Source of the DNA: an uncultured Collinsella sp.
Lineage (GTDB): Bacteria > Actinomycetota > Coriobacteriia > Coriobacteriales > Coriobacteriaceae
Assembly (NCBI GenBank): GCA_900551815.1
Contig: URXE01000002.1
Coordinates: forward strand, 1 to 58,715
Reading direction: 5' to 3'
Length of the DNA: 58,715 nt
The translations under genes were made by a program, and so were the position numbers. Positions 43,851 through 52,262 of this stretch are shown here, piece by piece. Each line of letters begins with the position of its first letter. The stretch's first letter is position 1. Below the pieces are notes generated by a model, which saw only the letters and a program-made list of their open reading frames with translations, did no database searches and was not told the origin of the DNA.

Positions 43851-44918
43851 ATGCGCGACAAGCTCGAAAAGATCATCAAGGCCTACGAGGAGCTCGAGAA
43901 GAAGCTTTCCGACCCGGCCGTCGCCTCCGATATCAAGGAGTTCACGCGTCTCAACAAGGAGTACGCGCACCAGTCCGACCTCATCGCCGCCTCGCGCGAG
44001 TACATCGGCGCGCTCGATGACATCGAGGCTGCCAAGGAAATGCTGCACGATACCACCGATGCCGATGAGAAGGAGATGCTCCAGATGGACATCTCCGAAA
44101 ACGAGGCAAAGCTCCCCCAGCTCGAGGAAGACATCAAGTACATGCTCATCCCGAGCGACCCCAACGACGACAAGAACACCATCGTCGAGATTCGCTCCGC
44201 CGCCGGTGGCGACGAGGCGGCCATCTTTGCCGGCGATCTGTACAAGATGTACCAGCGCTTTTGTGAGTCGCGCGGCTGGAAGACCACCGTGCTCGATTCC
44301 AGCCCCAGCGAGGCCGGTGGCTTTAAGTCCATTGAGTTCAAGGTTGAGGGCGACCGCGTCTACTCCGTTATGAAGTACGAGTCCGGCGTGCACCGCGTCC
44401 AGCGCGTCCCCAAGACCGAGTCCCAGGGCCGCATTCAGACCTCCACGGCTACCGTAGCCGTGCTTCCCGAGGCCGAGGAGATCGACGTTCAGATCAACCA
44501 GTCCGACCTGCGCATCGACACTTACTGCGCTTCGGGCCCTGGTGGTCAGTGCGTTAACACCACCTACTCCGCCGTGCGCATCACCCACCTGCCCACCAAC
44601 ACCGTGGTGCAGTCGCAGGAGCAGCGCTCCCAGATCCAGAACCGCGAGGTCTGCATGCAGATGCTGCGTGCCCGTCTGTACGAGATGGAGCTCGAAAAGC
44701 AGCAGGCTGAGCTTGGTGCCGAGCGCCAGAGCCAGATTGGCCACGGCAACCGTTCCGAGAAGATCCGCACCTACAATCAGCCCCAGGACCGCGTGACCGA
44801 TCACCGCATCGGTTTCAACTCCACCTACAACGGCGTCCTCCTGGGCGACCAGCTCGGCACCGTCATCGAGGCGCTCGCCGCCGCCGAGCGAGCCGAGAAG
44901 CTGGCGCAGGCTGTGTAG
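43851..44918 (+). CDS. prfA: peptide chain release factor 1
   Basis: AAAGGAG precedes the ATG at 43851. The 355-residue product is RF1 by its GGQ (residues 231-233 in SGPGGQCVNTTYSAVRITHLPT), SAAGGDEA near 115 and the C-terminal RIRTYNQPQDRVTDHRI segment. It releases the finished protein at UAA and UAG codons. Longer upstream in-frame starts lack a ribosome site. The downstream PrmC methylates the Gln of GGQ; here about 650 bases with element E lie between the two genes. Confidence 0.95.
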   Translation: MRDKLEKIIKAYEELEKKLSDPAVASDIKEFTRLNKEYAHQSDLIAASREYIGALDDIEAAKEMLHDTTDADEKEMLQMDISENEAKLPQLEEDIKYMLIPSDPNDDKNTIVEIRSAAGGDEAAIFAGDLYKMYQRFCESRGWKTTVLDSSPSEAGGFKSIEFKVEGDRVYSVMKYESGVHRVQRVPKTESQGRIQTSTATVAVLPEAEEIDVQINQSDLRIDTYCASGPGGQCVNTTYSAVRITHLPTNTVVQSQEQRSQIQNREVCMQMLRARLYEMELEKQQAELGAERQSQIGHGNRSEKIRTYNQPQDRVTDHRIGFNSTYNGVLLGDQLGTVIEALAAAERAEKLAQAV

Positions 44919-44924
44919 TAGGTT

Positions 44925-45075
44925 CCGCCGTTCTACCGAACGGCGGACCGGCCGACGCTGCGCGGGCCGCATTTGGACAATCTGACGTTCAACTTCAAGG
45001 GCGCGACCAGAAGGTCAGCGCCCTTTCGTTTCACGTCACCTTGTCTCAAATGCAGCCCGCTCGCTGTCCGTCCTC
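44925..45075 (+). other. structured element family E, copy 1
   Basis: Hairpin CCGCCGTT/AACGGCGG (44925-44946), CGACGCTGC (44953-44961), arm 44962-44983 pairing with 45039-45060 (GCGGGC...GCATTTG with CAAATGC...GCCCGC), TTCAA, inner hairpin AAGGGCGC/GCGCCCTT (44997-45025), TTTCACGTCACCTTG (45029-45043) and TCGCTGTCCGTCCTC (45061-45075). It begins seven bases after the prfA stop and may also end its transcript. Confidence 0.7.
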
Positions 45076-45133
45076 TACCTGCGGCGTCGTCTTGCTCCGG
45101 ATGCGGTATGCTCAACCTGCGGCGCCTTAGAGG

Positions 45134-45189
45134 TAGTCATTGGGGACGTTCTTAAGCGACTAGTCAAATAAGAACGTCCCCAATGACTA
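45134..45189. repeat. 56-bp palindrome following element E, copy 1
   Basis: TAGTCATTGGGGACGTTCTT and its inverted copy surround a centre with GACTAGTC; the copy at 32065-32120 has the same length and differs at the paired A/G position on both arms. Confidence 0.8.
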
Positions 45190-45420
45190 GGTTGGGTACA
45201 TTGCTTTGTGAGTTTATTCAATCTTCTTTAATAACAATTAAGTTGTTTACCTGCTTAAAGTTACTTATCATTTTTAAAAATAATGCTCAAAAAATCGTCC
45301 AAGAAGTCGCGGGGCCCTTTTTGGTGCGTCGCCTGTCAAGCAATGTGGCAAGTTCTTGGTTAGATATTGGTCAGTTTTGGGCAACCTTGCCAAAAGCTTG
45401 ACGAATGCAGATTTAGACGT
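45190..45420. other. A/T-rich stretch without a recognised gene
   Basis: The first 100 bases are roughly three-quarters A/T in a high-GC region. A 72-codon frame (45183-45401) crosses it without a ribosome site or recognisable protein. CAAGTTCTTGGTTAG and GGCAACCTTGCC lie further on. It is followed by the prmC promoter space. Confidence 0.5.
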
Positions 45421-45569
45421 CGACGAATGAACACTTCAGGTGGGCTCCAAGCAAAATTCTGGGCTGATTCTCGATAATCGCCTTCAATCGCCCCTTGCCA
45501 TGCGCTGGCCTCGCGTACAATCTGCTCCGACATTCGCGCGCCGTCCGGCGCTTAAGAGGGGAGGACCCC

Positions 45570-46820
45570 ATGGCAAACGAGATCTGGACCATCAAGCGTT
45601 GTCTCGAGTGGACCAAGGAGTACCTGGCCGAGCGCGGCGAGGAGCACCCCCGTCTTTCTGCCGAGTGGCTGCTGTGCGCCGCCACGGGCCTCGCGCGCAT
45701 TGACCTATATATGCGTATGGACGAGACGCTTAACGCGGCCCAGCTCGAGACCATGCATGCGGCCGTTGTCCGCCGCGCTAAGGGCGAGCCGCTGCAATAC
45801 ATCACGGGCAGCACGCAGTTTCGCATGATCGACGTCGCGTGCGCCCCCGGTGTGCTCATTCCGCGCCCCGAGACCGAGATGCTCGTCGAGGAAGTCCTCA
45901 ATTATCTGGATGCCGAGGTGCTGAGCCCCGAGGCTGCTGCCCGTCAGCGTGTTGAGCTGCCTTGGAACGATGAGGTCGAGGAGGCACGCAAGGCCGAGGC
46001 CGCGCTGGCAGACGAACGGGCGACCGCCGAGCGCCGTGCCGCTAACCTGACGGCTGCCGATGAGGCGGCGCTAGGCGGCGACGTACTGGGCAGCCGTGCC
46101 TATGCCGAGGAACTGGCCGATCGCGAGGCCGAGGAAGCCGCCGCGCAGGCAGCAGAAGCCGAAGCCGCGGAAGCCGCCGAGTCCGAGCTCGACGAATACG
46201 GCATCGCCATCGAGGGTGCCGGCCAGGAGACGGCTTTAGCTCAGGATGCCGCTGCGCCTGCCCCAACCGAGCCCTGCACTGCCCGCGTTCTCGAGGTCGG
46301 CTGCGGCACGGGCTGCATTTCGCTCTCCCTTGCCTGGGAGCGCCGCGGCCACGTTACCTGCACCGCCACCGATATCGAGCCGCGCGCCATCGATCTGGCC
46401 ACCAAAAACCGCGACGCCCTTGGCCTCACGGCAGATGAGGTTGCCTTTAGCCTCACCAACCTGGTGAGTTCCATTCCCCGCGAAGAGTGGGGCACCTTTG
46501 ATGTGCTCGTCTCCAACCCACCTTACATCCCGACCGGCGTCATGCGCTCGCTGCCGCACGAGGTCAAGGACTTTGAGCCCGACCTGGCGCTCGAAGGCGG
46601 CGCCGACGGCCTCGATATCTTCCGCCGCCTGCTCAATGCGGCGCCTTACATGCTGCGCGCCGGCGGCCTGTTTGCCTGCGAGCTCTACGAGGGTGCCCTC
46701 GATGCCGCGGCCGAGCTCTGTCGCCAGGCAGGCCTTTCGGACGTGCGTATCGTCCACGACCTCACCGATCGCCCCCGCATCGTCCGAGCCATCGTCACCG
46801 AGCCCAAGCAGCGCCAGTAA
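45570..46820 (+). CDS. prmC: release-factor glutamine methyltransferase with an acidic insert
   Basis: GGGAGG precedes the ATG at 45570. The N-terminal helical domain contains GEPLQYITGSTQF and PRPETEMLVEE. Then an Ala/Glu-rich, acidic, probably disordered or helical stretch of about 115 residues (117-235) follows. The methyltransferase domain has VLEVGCGTGCISLSLA (SAM site) and the catalytic NPPYIP at N316. Usual PrmC is about 280 residues; this one has 416 because of the insert. It methylates the GGQ glutamine of RF1/RF2. Confidence 0.92.
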   Translation: MANEIWTIKRCLEWTKEYLAERGEEHPRLSAEWLLCAATGLARIDLYMRMDETLNAAQLETMHAAVVRRAKGEPLQYITGSTQFRMIDVACAPGVLIPRPETEMLVEEVLNYLDAEVLSPEAAARQRVELPWNDEVEEARKAEAALADERATAERRAANLTAADEAALGGDVLGSRAYAEELADREAEEAAAQAAEAEAAEAAESELDEYGIAIEGAGQETALAQDAAAPAPTEPCTARVLEVGCGTGCISLSLAWERRGHVTCTATDIEPRAIDLATKNRDALGLTADEVAFSLTNLVSSIPREEWGTFDVLVSNPPYIPTGVMRSLPHEVKDFEPDLALEGGADGLDIFRRLLNAAPYMLRAGGLFACELYEGALDAAAELCRQAGLSDVRIVHDLTDRPRIVRAIVTEPKQRQ

Positions 46821-46834
46821 TATTTATTAACTGG

Positions 46835-46863
46835 TTAACAAAAATTATAAAGTAGTTTATAAT
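46835..46863 (+). promoter_or_regulatory. hicAB promoter with overlapping inverted repeat
   Basis: -35 TTAACA (46835-46840), 17 bases, -10 TATAAT (46858-46863). A perfect inverted repeat ATTATAAA-GTAG-TTTATAAT (46844-46863) covers the -10, which is where a HicB-type antitoxin would repress. Confidence 0.7.
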
Positions 46864-46888
46864 TAGGACGGCTGAAAGAGGTCGGCCC

Positions 46889-47074
46889 ATGCAACCTCCT
46901 ACCTTTCGGGAAATCATTGCCCTACTCAAGCACGATGGATTCGTGAGGGTCGCGCAAGTCGGTAGTCATGCTAAGTATGTTTCTGGCGATCGTGTTGTCA
47001 CCGTGAACGGCTCTGGTGGTGATCGACCAAAGAAGGGCACGTGGGCAAGTATTCGTCGCCAAGCTGGATGGTAG
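46889..47074 (+). CDS. hicA: HicA-family mRNA-interferase toxin
   Basis: AGAGG precedes the ATG. The 61-residue product has the HicA double-stranded-RNA-binding-like fold: REIIALLKHDGFVRVAQVGSHAKYV, with the catalytic His in GSHAKY, and PKKGTWASIRRQAG at the end. HicA cuts mRNA and stops growth unless bound by HicB. The HicB gene starts 12 bases downstream. Length is typical. Confidence 0.85.
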   Translation: MQPPTFREIIALLKHDGFVRVAQVGSHAKYVSGDRVVTVNGSGGDRPKKGTWASIRRQAGW

Positions 47075-47085
47075 TTGGAGGCAAA

Positions 47086-47532
47086 ATGAGGCAGCGATTT
47101 ACCTATGACTGCGTTCTCATAAAAGAAGACGACGGTTACTGCGCCAGCTTCCCGCAGATTCCCGGCGCCTTTGCCGATGGCGATACGCGCGAAGAAGCGA
47201 TTGCCCATGCCACCGAGGCGCTGATGGCGTTTTTGGCCGACGACCTCAACAACGGTTTGACTCCGGCAGGGTACGAACGCTCGGCCGAGGTCGTGGCCCT
47301 TTCAGTCGAAATCGACCACGAGGACGCTCGGGAAGCGGCGTGCCGAACATTTAAAGACGCAGCGCTGGACCTCAAAGTCTCCGCTCCGCGGATTACCGCG
47401 CTGGTCAAAGCCGGAAAACTCGTTGTTGAACTCGTCGACGGCCGTCGGATGATAACGATAGACAGCATCGAGCGCTACGCCGCCCAAGAACGCCACGCCG
47501 GCAGGCCAAAGAAGTTCGTCGCAGTCCAATAA
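47086..47532 (+). CDS. hicB: HicB-family antitoxin
   Basis: GGAGG precedes the ATG at 47086. The 148-residue product begins with the HicB partial RNase H fold (DGYCASFPQIPGAFADGDTREEAIAHATEAL), then a C-terminal DNA-binding segment (VSAPRITALVKAGKLVVELVDGRRMITIDSIERYA) resembling a helix-turn-helix that probably reads the inverted repeat at 46844-46863. It neutralises HicA and represses the pair. Confidence 0.85.
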   Translation: MRQRFTYDCVLIKEDDGYCASFPQIPGAFADGDTREEAIAHATEALMAFLADDLNNGLTPAGYERSAEVVALSVEIDHEDAREAACRTFKDAALDLKVSAPRITALVKAGKLVVELVDGRRMITIDSIERYAAQERHAGRPKKFVAVQ

Positions 47533-47666
47533 CCCCCTCACTTTCACCGACTACTAGAGCCGCTCACCAAACCAACATGCGCTCTGGGCAAATAGGCTGA
47601 ATGTTTCGTGCGAGAATGCCCCTCAGTAAACAAACTTTCACCAGAGCGTAAGGGGCTGGCATACAC

Positions 47667-48410
47667 ATGCAGACGGTCTATCGGGTATACGAGGGAACGC
47701 GCGAGCCGCATCGGCTCGCCGTCGAGCGCACGGCCGCGGTGCTCGGCCGCGGCGGCCTGGCCTTGATCCCGACCGAGACCGTCTACGGTGTCGCCGTGGC
47801 GGTCAACGCCTTCTCGGACGCCGTGCCCCAAGATACAAGCGAATTCCCATCGTGGCCGCGCGATCCGCAGGCTGTCGTCAATGGCGCCGCGGTCCCTGCG
47901 CTCGGTACCGGCTACCGCCGCATCTTTACCCTCAAGCAGCGCAAGCTCACCCAAACGGTCGCCTGGCTGGTTGATAATGCCGAAGCACTCGACCGCTATG
48001 GCGTGGATATCCCCGAAGAGGCTCGCGTGCTCGCGCGACGATGCTGGCCGGGAGCCCTGACTATCGTGGTCAAGGCGGCCCCCTGCGTGCCGACCTTTAT
48101 GCGTGCCGCCGACGACACGGTGGCTCTTCGCGCGTCGGCCTCGCCTGTGGTCCAAGCGCTCATCCGCGCCTGCGGCAGTCCCCTTGCCTGTACGAGCGCC
48201 AACACGCACGGCGCGCCCTCGCCGGCAAGCTTTGCCGCCGTCGAGGGTCGCATCCTGGAGGGGGTCGATGTTGCCGTCGACGCCGGTGAGACCCCGTGTC
48301 GCGACGCCTCGACCATCGTATCGTTCCAGCACGGCGGGCTCCAGATCCTGCGCCAAGGCGCACTTCCCGCATCAGAGATCGAGCGGGTCCTGTCCGACCC
48401 GATGCAATAG
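47667..48410 (+). CDS. tsaC: TsaC/YrdC/Sua5-type threonylcarbamoyl-AMP synthase
   Basis: The 247-residue product has IPTETVYGVAV near 35 and the nucleotide-binding CTSANTHGAPSP near 175, with CWPGALTIVVKA between, the YrdC fold. It makes threonylcarbamoyl-AMP for the t6A37 modification of tRNAs that read ANN codons. An extra ~30 residues (50-85) follow the first motif. The usual neighbours are prfA and prmC; here hicAB separates it from prmC. Ribosome site AAGGGGC is ten bases upstream. Confidence 0.88.
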   Translation: MQTVYRVYEGTREPHRLAVERTAAVLGRGGLALIPTETVYGVAVAVNAFSDAVPQDTSEFPSWPRDPQAVVNGAAVPALGTGYRRIFTLKQRKLTQTVAWLVDNAEALDRYGVDIPEEARVLARRCWPGALTIVVKAAPCVPTFMRAADDTVALRASASPVVQALIRACGSPLACTSANTHGAPSPASFAAVEGRILEGVDVAVDAGETPCRDASTIVSFQHGGLQILRQGALPASEIERVLSDPMQ

Positions 48411-48423
48411 AAAGGTGTAAGCG

Positions 48424-49965
48424 ATGTCGTTGAATCTGGGCAGCCTGGGCATGGAAGATGCCTCGTTTGACTTTGGCGGTTCCTACATCATGGCGCTCGA
48501 CTGCGGCACCACCTCGGTACTTGCGACCATCGTCGACGAGTACGGATGCATCGTCGCGCAGGCACGTCGCAGCGTCAAAACCAGCTTCCCACGTCCCGGT
48601 TGGGTAGAGCAAGACCCCATGACGGTCCTTGCCAGCCAGATCGCCGTCATGATGGAAGTCCAGTTTAAGAGCGGTATCCACTCCGACCGCATTGCCGCCA
48701 TCGGCATCTCCAACCAGCGCGAGACCACGGTGGTCTGGGACCGCGTGAGCGGTCAGCCGATCTATAACGCCATCGTATGGCAGTGCCGCCGTACCGCGCC
48801 GGCAATCGACGCGTTGGTTGAACAGGGTTGCGAGGAGCTGGTGCGCTCTCGCACGGGACTCACGCTCGACCCGTATTTCTCGGCCTCCAAGGTGCAGTGG
48901 ATTCTCGACAACGTCGACGGCGCACGCGAGAGCGCGGCGGCGGGCGACCTCATGTTTGGCACCATCGACACCTGGCTCATCTACAACCTCACCGGCGGCC
49001 AGGTCTTTGCCACCGACTACACCAATGCCAGCCGCACGGCACTCTTTAATATTCATACGCTCGATTGGGACGACGACCTGCTGGCGCTCTTTGATGTTCC
49101 ACGTTCCATGATGCCCGAGGTTCGCTGGAGCTCGGGCGACTACGGCCGCGTCGCGAGCGACATCATGACCAACATGCCGCCCATCATGGGCGTGGCGGGT
49201 GACCAACAGGCGTCGCTGTTCGGCCACTGTTGTTTCCGTCCCGGCCAGACCAAAAACACCTATGGCACGGGCTGCTTTATGCTCATGAACACCGGCGACG
49301 AGATCGTCGAATCCAAGAATGGCCTGGTCTCCACCATCGGTATCGCTGCGGACGGCAAAGTCAGCTATGCGCTCGAGGGCTCTATTTTTGCCGCAGGCTC
49401 AACGATGAACTGGCTTCGCAACAACATGGGCATCATCTCGAGCGTGAGCGAGTCGGCACAACTCGCCGCTTCGATTAGCGACAACGAGGGCTGCTACTTC
49501 GTTCCCGCCTTTGCGGGTTTGGGTGCTCCCTGGTGGGACCCGCATGCTCGCGGTATCGTGTGCGGTCTGACCGGCGCCTCGAGCCGTGCGACCATCGTAC
49601 GTGCCGCCTGCGAATCCATGGCATATCAGAGCTACGACGTGCTGCGCGCCATGGAGCAGGACGTGGGGCTTTCGATTGAGCGCCTGTCCGTCGATGGCGG
49701 CGCCTCACGCAACGAGTTCATCATGCAATTCCAGGCCGACCTGCTGGATATCCCCGTGCTGCAATGCGAGACGGTGGAGACCACGGCAATCGGTGCCGCG
49801 TACTTGGCGGGTCTTGCCGTCGGCTATTGGGAAGACCTTGAAGAGCTGGAGCAAAATGCCCAGATCGTTAGGACCTTCCTTCCCCATATGTCCGCCGAGC
49901 GTCGCGAGCAAAACCTTGCGGGCTGGCGTGATGCAGTCAAGCGCTCGCTCAGTACCGCACAGTAG
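48424..49965 (+). CDS. glpK: glycerol kinase
   Basis: The 513-residue product has the FGGY-kinase pattern: MALDCGTTSVLATIVDEYG near 23, PGWVEQDPM near 60, WQCRRTAP near 120, the catalytic GVAGDQQASLFGH near 257 and GGASRNEFIMQFQADLLDIPV near 424. It phosphorylates glycerol to glycerol 3-phosphate. An N-terminal tail of about 20 residues precedes the fold. It follows tsaC by 13 bases. No glpF or glpD is next to it, so glycerol uptake genes must be elsewhere. Confidence 0.9.
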   Translation: MSLNLGSLGMEDASFDFGGSYIMALDCGTTSVLATIVDEYGCIVAQARRSVKTSFPRPGWVEQDPMTVLASQIAVMMEVQFKSGIHSDRIAAIGISNQRETTVVWDRVSGQPIYNAIVWQCRRTAPAIDALVEQGCEELVRSRTGLTLDPYFSASKVQWILDNVDGARESAAAGDLMFGTIDTWLIYNLTGGQVFATDYTNASRTALFNIHTLDWDDDLLALFDVPRSMMPEVRWSSGDYGRVASDIMTNMPPIMGVAGDQQASLFGHCCFRPGQTKNTYGTGCFMLMNTGDEIVESKNGLVSTIGIAADGKVSYALEGSIFAAGSTMNWLRNNMGIISSVSESAQLAASISDNEGCYFVPAFAGLGAPWWDPHARGIVCGLTGASSRATIVRAACESMAYQSYDVLRAMEQDVGLSIERLSVDGGASRNEFIMQFQADLLDIPVLQCETVETTAIGAAYLAGLAVGYWEDLEELEQNAQIVRTFLPHMSAERREQNLAGWRDAVKRSLSTAQ

Positions 49966-50088
49966 GGCTGCGATGGGCTGCTCGATACAACAAACCGCTA
50001 AACTTATGCATGGCGTGCGGCGGCAACATTGCTGCGCGCCTTGTCAGCAAGGCCGTTTTGCGGCCGCAACGAAAGGGGCAATCAACCC

Positions 50089-50736
50089 ATGACCGTCACC
50101 TACGATGCGTCCCGTGTGACGCTTGTCGATCATCCGCTCGTCCAGCACAAGCTGTCGATCCTGCGCGACAAAAACACCGGCACCAACCAGTTCCGCCAGC
50201 TCGTGCGCGAACTCGCGCTTTTTGACGGCTACGAGGCCATGCGCGACCTGCCTATGGAAGACGTCGAGGTCGAGACCCCCATCACTACCGCCACGTTCAA
50301 ACAGCTCGCCGGCAAGAAACTCGCCATCGTGCCCATCCTGCGTGCGGGCCTTGGCATGGTCGACGGCATTCTCGACCTGGTGCCCTCCGCTCGCGTAGGC
50401 CACATCGGTATGGAACGCGACGAGGTTACCCATGAGCCGCATGAGTATTACTGCAAGATGCCCAAGGATATCGACCAGCGCATCTGCCTGGTCGTCGACC
50501 CCATGCTCGCCACGGGCGGTTCGGCCGAGATGGCCATCAGCTACCTGCGCGAGCGCGGTGTCAAGGACATCCGCATGCTGTGCATCGTCGCTGCCCCCGA
50601 GGGTCTCAAGTCGCTGACCGAGAAGGACCCAGATGTGCATATCTATACCTGCGCTATCGACGACCATCTCAACGAGGCTGCCTACATCGTTCCCGGCCTG
50701 GGCGACGCCGGCGATCGCATCTACGGCACGCTCTAG
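50089..50736 (+). CDS. upp: uracil phosphoribosyltransferase
   Basis: GAAAGGGG precedes the ATG at 50089; an earlier in-frame start at 50029 has no site. The 215-residue product has PRPP-binding LVVDPMLATGGSA near 136, PILRAGLGMVDG near 83 and the C-terminal VPGLGDAGDRIYGT, which binds uracil. It salvages uracil to UMP with PRPP. Length is normal (about 208). It is the last gene before the ATP synthase operon. Confidence 0.95.
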   Translation: MTVTYDASRVTLVDHPLVQHKLSILRDKNTGTNQFRQLVRELALFDGYEAMRDLPMEDVEVETPITTATFKQLAGKKLAIVPILRAGLGMVDGILDLVPSARVGHIGMERDEVTHEPHEYYCKMPKDIDQRICLVVDPMLATGGSAEMAISYLRERGVKDIRMLCIVAAPEGLKSLTEKDPDVHIYTCAIDDHLNEAAYIVPGLGDAGDRIYGTL

Positions 50737-50778
50737 TCGCTGGGCTAAGACGGCCGCGGCTGCAAATTGGAAGAAATG

Positions 50779-50813
50779 GTGCGCGCGGGCAAGTAGAAGA
50801 CGCCTGTGCGCAC
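50779..50813 (+). terminator. hairpin after upp
   Basis: GTGCGC...GGGC pairs with GCC...GTGCGCAC; CTTTAGTTA follows, so it is a modest terminator. Confidence 0.4.
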
Positions 50814-50929
50814 CTTTAGTTAATGGACGTTTTGCCCTGCAGGGTTCGAGAAAAACGTATTACCGTACCTGCGGCATAAAGAAGGTCTTAAGAAAACGAA
50901 CAGGTGCGTATTAACCGATGCTTTTTCAG

Positions 50930-50957
50930 TTGTACTTTAGCGATTGGCTCGTACAAT
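50930..50957 (+). promoter_or_regulatory. promoter of the ATP synthase operon
   Basis: TTGTAC (50930-50935), 16 bases, TACAAT (50952-50957). Transcription would start about 55 bases before the first gene. Confidence 0.6.
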
Positions 50958-51019
50958 AGTCACCAATGTTTGGCGGGAACTGTCCTGTGAGGCGATAAAA
51001 AAGGAAAGTGAGGACGCCA

Positions 51020-51331
51020 GTGTTTCAGATAGCCGATCTGCTCGCTATCGTTGCAGGTGCCATCGCGGGCGCGATTGCCTTCCTTCCCTTTGTCTTTACG
51101 CTCAAGCCGGTTCTTGACGATAAGCAGAATGCGGACATGCTCAAGGGTATGGTGAGTCTCGCGGTCTCGGCAATCGCGTTGCTTGTCTTTACCTTGGTTG
51201 TGTTTGTGTTGTTCGGAGAGGCATTTCGCATGTTCCTCCTGGGCGAGGCGATCGGCTTCGTGGCCTTTATGGCCGCCTGCGCGGTTCGCGTCGCCAAGGC
51301 GCTGCGAGATCCTCATGAGGTCGAAAGGTAA
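51020..51331 (+). CDS. small membrane protein at head of atp operon, AtpI-like
   Basis: GTG at 51020 follows GAGG by six bases; a GTG at 51008 is too close to its site. The 103-residue product has about three membrane helices (FQIADLLAIVAGAIAGAIAFLPFVF, GMVSLAVSAIALLVFTLVVFVLF, MFLLGEAIGFVAFMAACAV). Its place directly before atpB matches AtpI/AtpZ-like proteins, which help assemble the c-ring or handle Mg. Sequence similarity to AtpI is not evident, so the naming rests on context. Confidence 0.65.
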   Translation: MFQIADLLAIVAGAIAGAIAFLPFVFTLKPVLDDKQNADMLKGMVSLAVSAIALLVFTLVVFVLFGEAFRMFLLGEAIGFVAFMAACAVRVAKALRDPHEVER

Positions 51332-51334
51332 GTC

Positions 51335-52138
51335 GTGGAAATTTTTGAAAAGCTGCCTGATGAGATTAATCATCTGGTCAGCGAGTTCAGCTCCACCCCT
51401 GTCGTGGGCGATCTGAGCTGCGGCATCACGCAGTACTCGTTTTGGCTGATCGTCTCCACGATCGTGCTCCTGATCGTCCTAGCCGTGTTCAAGAAGAAGC
51501 AGACCCTGGTTCCCAAGGGCTTCTTCGTCAACGGTTTCGAGTACATCATCGAGTACGTCGAGAACGATATCGGCAAGGGTGTCGTGGGTGAGAACTGGAA
51601 GAAGCACTTCCCGTTCCTGTGCTCGCTTTTCCTGTTCATCCTGATCAATAACATGATCGGCCTGATCCCGGGAATGAAGCCCGGCACCGGCGCAATCGGC
51701 TCCACCGCCGCACTCGCCATTTTCGCCTTCGTGTACTTCATCTACTACGGATGCAAGGCTCACGGCGTGATCGGCTACATCAAGAGCCTCGCCCCGCAGG
51801 GCGTGAGCTTCCCGATGAACGTGCTCGTGTGGGTCGTCGAGCTTTTCTCGACCTTCCTGCGCCTCATCACGCTTGCCGTCCGTCTGTTCTGCAACATGTT
51901 CGCAGGACACGTGGTCATGGGCTCGTTCGCCATCATGGCGAGCATGTTCATGCAGCCGCTGCTTCAGCAGGTTTCCGCGGCCCACGCCGTCGGCGCCCTG
52001 CCTTCGCTGGCCTGGCTTGCCATCCTCATCCTGATCTATGCGATCGAGCTTGTGGTCGGCGCCATCCAGGCTTACGTCTTCACGGTCCTTACCGCCGTGT
52101 ATGTCTCCGAGGCAGAGGAGGTCGCGGAGGAGGAGTAG
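51335..52138 (+). CDS. atpB: ATP synthase Fo subunit a
   Basis: GTG start three bases after the upstream stop. The 267-residue product has NNMIGLIPGMKPGTG near 107, the proton-path Arg in LRLITLAVRLFCNMFAGH near 175-192, and IELVVGAIQAYVFTVLTAVYV at the end. It forms the proton half-channels at the edge of the c-ring. Normal length. Acidic C-terminal tail. Confidence 0.95.
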   Translation: MEIFEKLPDEINHLVSEFSSTPVVGDLSCGITQYSFWLIVSTIVLLIVLAVFKKKQTLVPKGFFVNGFEYIIEYVENDIGKGVVGENWKKHFPFLCSLFLFILINNMIGLIPGMKPGTGAIGSTAALAIFAFVYFIYYGCKAHGVIGYIKSLAPQGVSFPMNVLVWVVELFSTFLRLITLAVRLFCNMFAGHVVMGSFAIMASMFMQPLLQQVSAAHAVGALPSLAWLAILILIYAIELVVGAIQAYVFTVLTAVYVSEAEEVAEEE

Positions 52139-52149
52139 TCTTCCGTTCG

Positions 52150-52167
52150 TGCCTTAAAGGTAAGGCA
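52150..52167 (+). promoter_or_regulatory. small hairpin before atpE
   Basis: TGCCTT-AAAGGT-AAGGCA in the 124-base gap between atpB and atpE, the largest gap in the operon. The gap may raise atpE translation, since many c subunits are needed, or slow RNA decay. Confidence 0.3.
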
Positions 52168-52262
52168 ATTCGTTAAACCGCCGGTGCCTGTACCCATGGA
52201 GCCCGGCAGTTATAAAAAGGTTATCCTGCGTGAAATAAGACACGCACGACAAAGGAGGAATC

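Noticed and set aside
45183..45401. 72-codon frame in the A/T-rich island
   Set aside because: No ribosome site, starts inside the 56-bp palindrome, no recognisable protein.
45296..45480. T-box or other tRNA-sensing leader before prmC
   Set aside because: The conserved T-box sequence is not present and prmC is not a usual target.
50737..51019. tRNA or small RNA gene between upp and the atp operon
   Set aside because: No cloverleaf or known motif; only a weak hairpin and a promoter were found.
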